The position numbers and the translations under genes are program-made. A stretch of 7,200 bases of DNA from Bacteroidota bacterium (lineage in GTDB: Bacteria; Bacteroidota; Bacteroidia; Flavobacteriales; Flavobacteriaceae). The stretch lies in assembly GCA_023393485.1 (NCBI GenBank), contig JAEWLD010000269.1, forward strand, positions 1 to 7,200. Reading direction: 5' to 3'. Below the pieces are notes generated by a model, which was given only the letters and a program-made list of their open reading frames with translations, did no database searches and was not told where the DNA came from. This document shows, piece after piece, positions 5,238 through 7,200 of the stretch (position 1 is the first letter of the stretch; each line of letters starts with the position of its first letter).

Positions 5238-6377
5238 ATGGAACAGACCAAGATATGGCTTTCTTCGCCTCACATGGGTGGCGGCGAACAAAAATATGTG
5301 CAACAGGCGTTCGACTCAAATTGGGTGGCGCCACTCGGGCCAAACGTAACGGGCTTCGAGCAGGATCTTGAAAAATTCATTGGCGAAGGCCGTCAAGTCG
5401 CGGCGTTGTCTTCAGGTACGGCGGCGATTCATTTAGGGCTTGTGTTGCTTGGCGTTGCTTCGGGCGACGAAGTCATTTGCCAGAGTTTTACTTTTTCGGC
5501 ATCGGCGAACCCGATCACTTATCAGGGCGCGAACCCGGTATTTGTAGACAGCGAACCCGACACCTGGAACATGTCGCCTGACGCTTTGGAAGAGGCGATT
5601 GCTGACCGGATCGCGAAAGGCAAAAAACCAAAAGCGATCATCGCAGTCCATTTGTACGGCATGCCGTTCAAGGCCGACGAAATCAATGCCGTCGCAAAAA
5701 AATATGGCATTCCAGTTTTGGAAGACAGTGCCGAAGCACTCGGCAGCACATACAAAGGGAAGAAGTGCGGCACGCTTTGCGACATTGGCATTTTGTCGTT
5801 CAATGGCAATAAAATCATCACGACTTCGGGCGGCGGCGCGCTTTCGGTGAAAACGATCGAAGAAAAAAATAAGGCGGTTTTCCTCGCAACCCAGGCCCGC
5901 GACAACGCACCGCACTACCAACACAGCCATATCGGATATAATTATCGTTTAAGCAACATCTCTGCAGGAATCGGGCGCGGACAAATGGAAGTGCTTGACG
6001 GGCATATCGCGGCAAGACGCAAAGTCAATGCTCTTTACAAAGAATTGTTTGCTGATATTGCAGGCGTAACGGTATTTACTGAGCCTAACGCAGATTATTT
6101 TTCAAATCATTGGCTGACCGCGATTACGGTTGATCGGTCACAAACCGGCGGAAAAACCCGGGAAGCCTTAAGGCTCGCGCTAGAAGCCGAAAATATAGAA
6201 TGCCGCCCATTGTGGAAGCCGATGCATTTACAGCCCGTATTTGCCGATTGCCCATATTACGGCGGTGACGTAGCCGAAAAATTATTCAATGACGGGCTTT
6301 GCCTGCCGTCGGGTTCCAATTTGTCTGATGATGACATGCATAGGATTAAATCGGCATTTGAACGATTTTTTATATGA
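5238..6377 (+). CDS. DegT/DnrJ/EryC1-family sugar aminotransferase (PglE-like)
   Basis: This PLP enzyme is predicted to aminate a 4-keto (less likely 3-keto) NDP-sugar, using glutamate, to make an NDP-amino-dideoxy sugar in the cytoplasm. Its 379 residues match the family. Landmarks are WLSSPHMGGGEQKYV (7-21), LSSGTAAIHLG (57-67), VHLYGMP (137-143), EDSAEALGSTYKG (162-174) with the cofactor-binding D163, and SFNGNKIITTSGGG (187-200), where K192 should form the Schiff base. GYNYRLSNI (233-241) is the conserved segment from the dimer and substrate region. The N-terminal pattern, with APLGPNV (31-37), resembles the UDP-N-acetylbacillosamine-type transaminases, and the dehydratase-like gene directly downstream would provide the keto sugar. 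The start has an A-rich leader (AAAACAAACCG) and no Shine-Dalgarno. It follows a candidate promoter. Family assignment is firm; the exact sugar is inference. Confidence 0.92.
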   Translation: MEQTKIWLSSPHMGGGEQKYVQQAFDSNWVAPLGPNVTGFEQDLEKFIGEGRQVAALSSGTAAIHLGLVLLGVASGDEVICQSFTFSASANPITYQGANPVFVDSEPDTWNMSPDALEEAIADRIAKGKKPKAIIAVHLYGMPFKADEINAVAKKYGIPVLEDSAEALGSTYKGKKCGTLCDIGILSFNGNKIITTSGGGALSVKTIEEKNKAVFLATQARDNAPHYQHSHIGYNYRLSNISAGIGRGQMEVLDGHIAARRKVNALYKELFADIAGVTVFTEPNADYFSNHWLTAITVDRSQTGGKTREALRLALEAENIECRPLWKPMHLQPVFADCPYYGGDVAEKLFNDGLCLPSGSNLSDDDMHRIKSAFERFFI

Positions 6378-6422
6378 TTGTGAATTTAAATGCTTAATTT
6401 TTGGGGCGTTTTTAAATAATTG

Positions 6423-7200
6423 ATGAAGGCTGCATTCAAATACGTAATGGACAAAATTTCCAAGAAAAGGTTTCTCAACATGGGTTACCTTCCGCGTTGG
6501 ATCATTTTCCTGATTGACGTCTTCATTGTATTGGTCGCGAGCGTCGTCACGTATTTTATCGTTGAAAGCCTTACGATAGATTTTTACAGGCATCTCAATA
6601 TGCCGGTGCGATACGCGCTGGTGATTTTCATTAACGCGTTTTTCTTTTTGCTGTATCGGACATACGCAGGCATCATCCGTCATTCGACGTTTATCGACTG
6701 CGTAAAGTTGCTGGTTTCCACAACAACTTCGTTCCTGGTGCTCGCGGGCATCAATTATACATGGTACATGGTTTTCGGAAGCCGGCTCTATTTGACTACG
6801 GGGGTTTTCATTAGCTATGTAATTTCATTTCTGCTGCTTTTTCTGTTCCGAATCCTTGTCAAGCACGTTTTTGAGCGATACACCAGTACGGTCGACGCTA
6901 AAAAATTGATCCAGACCGTGATCTATGGCGCCGATGCCAATGCGATTTCGATCGCCAATGCATTGAAAACCGAGTCGCCGGCGCGCTTCAAGTTGCGCGG
7001 TTTCATTGACAAATATGCGCACGACCAAACTTTTAAGCGCATTCTCAACCTGCCGATCGTCAACCAAAACAAAAGCATCCATGTGATCATGCGTGCCATG
7101 AAGGCCGAAGCGCTGATTATTGCCGAAAAAGGCCTGACGCGACAGGAACTCGTATCGATTGTTGAGGAATGTCTCGAATATAATTTCAAGGTGTTCACCG
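6423..7200 (+). CDS. PglF/FlaA1/CapD-type membrane NDP-sugar 4,6-dehydratase, 3'-truncated
   Basis: The visible 259 residues are the membrane and first nucleotide-fold part of a polysaccharide biosynthesis dehydratase/epimerase; the catalytic SDR domain lies beyond the right edge. PRWIIFLIDVFIVLV (24-38) is the typical first helix, with further hydrophobic stretches at about 64-78, 97-112 and 123-145, giving about four membrane spans. A Rossmann-like domain starts at LIQTVIYGADANAIS (162-176) and continues through LRGFIDK (191-197); its glycine motif is degenerate (GADANA where GAGEAG is common). Full-length relatives of about 600-650 residues convert UDP-GlcNAc to the 4-keto-6-deoxy sugar, so the upstream DegT enzyme is the natural next step. 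The ATG at 6423 is preferred over a TTG at 6420; an internal ATG at 6480 is also possible. It lies 45 bp after the DegT stop. Some relatives are epimerases, and only the missing half would decide. Confidence 0.88.
   Translation, partial: MKAAFKYVMDKISKKRFLNMGYLPRWIIFLIDVFIVLVASVVTYFIVESLTIDFYRHLNMPVRYALVIFINAFFFLLYRTYAGIIRHSTFIDCVKLLVSTTTSFLVLAGINYTWYMVFGSRLYLTTGVFISYVISFLLLFLFRILVKHVFERYTSTVDAKKLIQTVIYGADANAISIANALKTESPARFKLRGFIDKYAHDQTFKRILNLPIVNQNKSIHVIMRAMKAEALIIAEKGLTRQELVSIVEECLEYNFKVFT

Noticed and set aside
6391..6404. TTAATTTTTGG as a promoter for the dehydratase gene
   Set aside because: The spacing within the element is off by one base and no convincing -33 TTG is present. The 45-bp gap is compatible with read-through from the DegT gene.

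Overview
This 7.2-kb window looks like part of a surface-polysaccharide or glycoconjugate biosynthesis locus from a Bacteroidota bacterium, most likely in or near Flavobacteriaceae. The taxonomic call rests on the style of the proteins (an EpsL/PglC-like sugar transferase, a second short sugar transferase, a PglE-like aminotransferase and a PglF/CapD-like membrane dehydratase), on weak or absent Shine-Dalgarno sites, and on one good match to the flavobacterial promoter pattern TTG-N19-TAnnTTTG. Base composition is close to balanced by eye, which is on the high side for Flavobacterium, so the genus is uncertain. All eight genes lie on the + strand. No RNA gene, insertion sequence or CRISPR was seen.

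Layout. Bases 2-619: C-terminal half of a GT4 glycosyltransferase, running in from the left. 640-1236: monotopic phosphoglycosyl transferase 1 (PGT1). 1236-2396: class I PLP aminotransferase, sharing one base with PGT1. 2397-2598: 202-bp spacer with inverted repeats. 2599-3597: D-2-hydroxyacid dehydrogenase-like protein. 3597-4613: ATP-grasp enzyme, sharing one base with the dehydrogenase. 4619-5173: phosphoglycosyl transferase 2 (PGT2). 5174-5237: spacer with a likely promoter and a 12-bp palindrome. 5238-6377: DegT/DnrJ/EryC1 (PglE-type) sugar aminotransferase. 6423-7200: membrane N-terminal part of a PglF/FlaA1/CapD-type NDP-sugar 4,6-dehydratase, running off the right end.

How the genes may work together (inference). 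The dehydratase and the DegT aminotransferase would convert UDP-GlcNAc to a UDP-4-amino-4,6-dideoxy sugar, as in bacillosamine synthesis. PGT2 could load such a sugar phosphate on undecaprenyl phosphate. PGT1 and the GT4 enzyme would start and extend a glycan. The middle genes (class I aminotransferase, hydroxyacid dehydrogenase, ATP-grasp) are small-molecule enzymes and could make and ligate an amino-acid or hydroxy-acid decoration. No PglD-type N-acetyltransferase is visible, so an unusual N-acyl group on the 4-amino sugar is the most interesting hypothesis here. The most notable sequence-level points are two PGTs in one cluster, a dehydrogenase/ATP-grasp pair overlapping by one base, and an apparent loss of the usual catalytic glutamate in the dehydrogenase.
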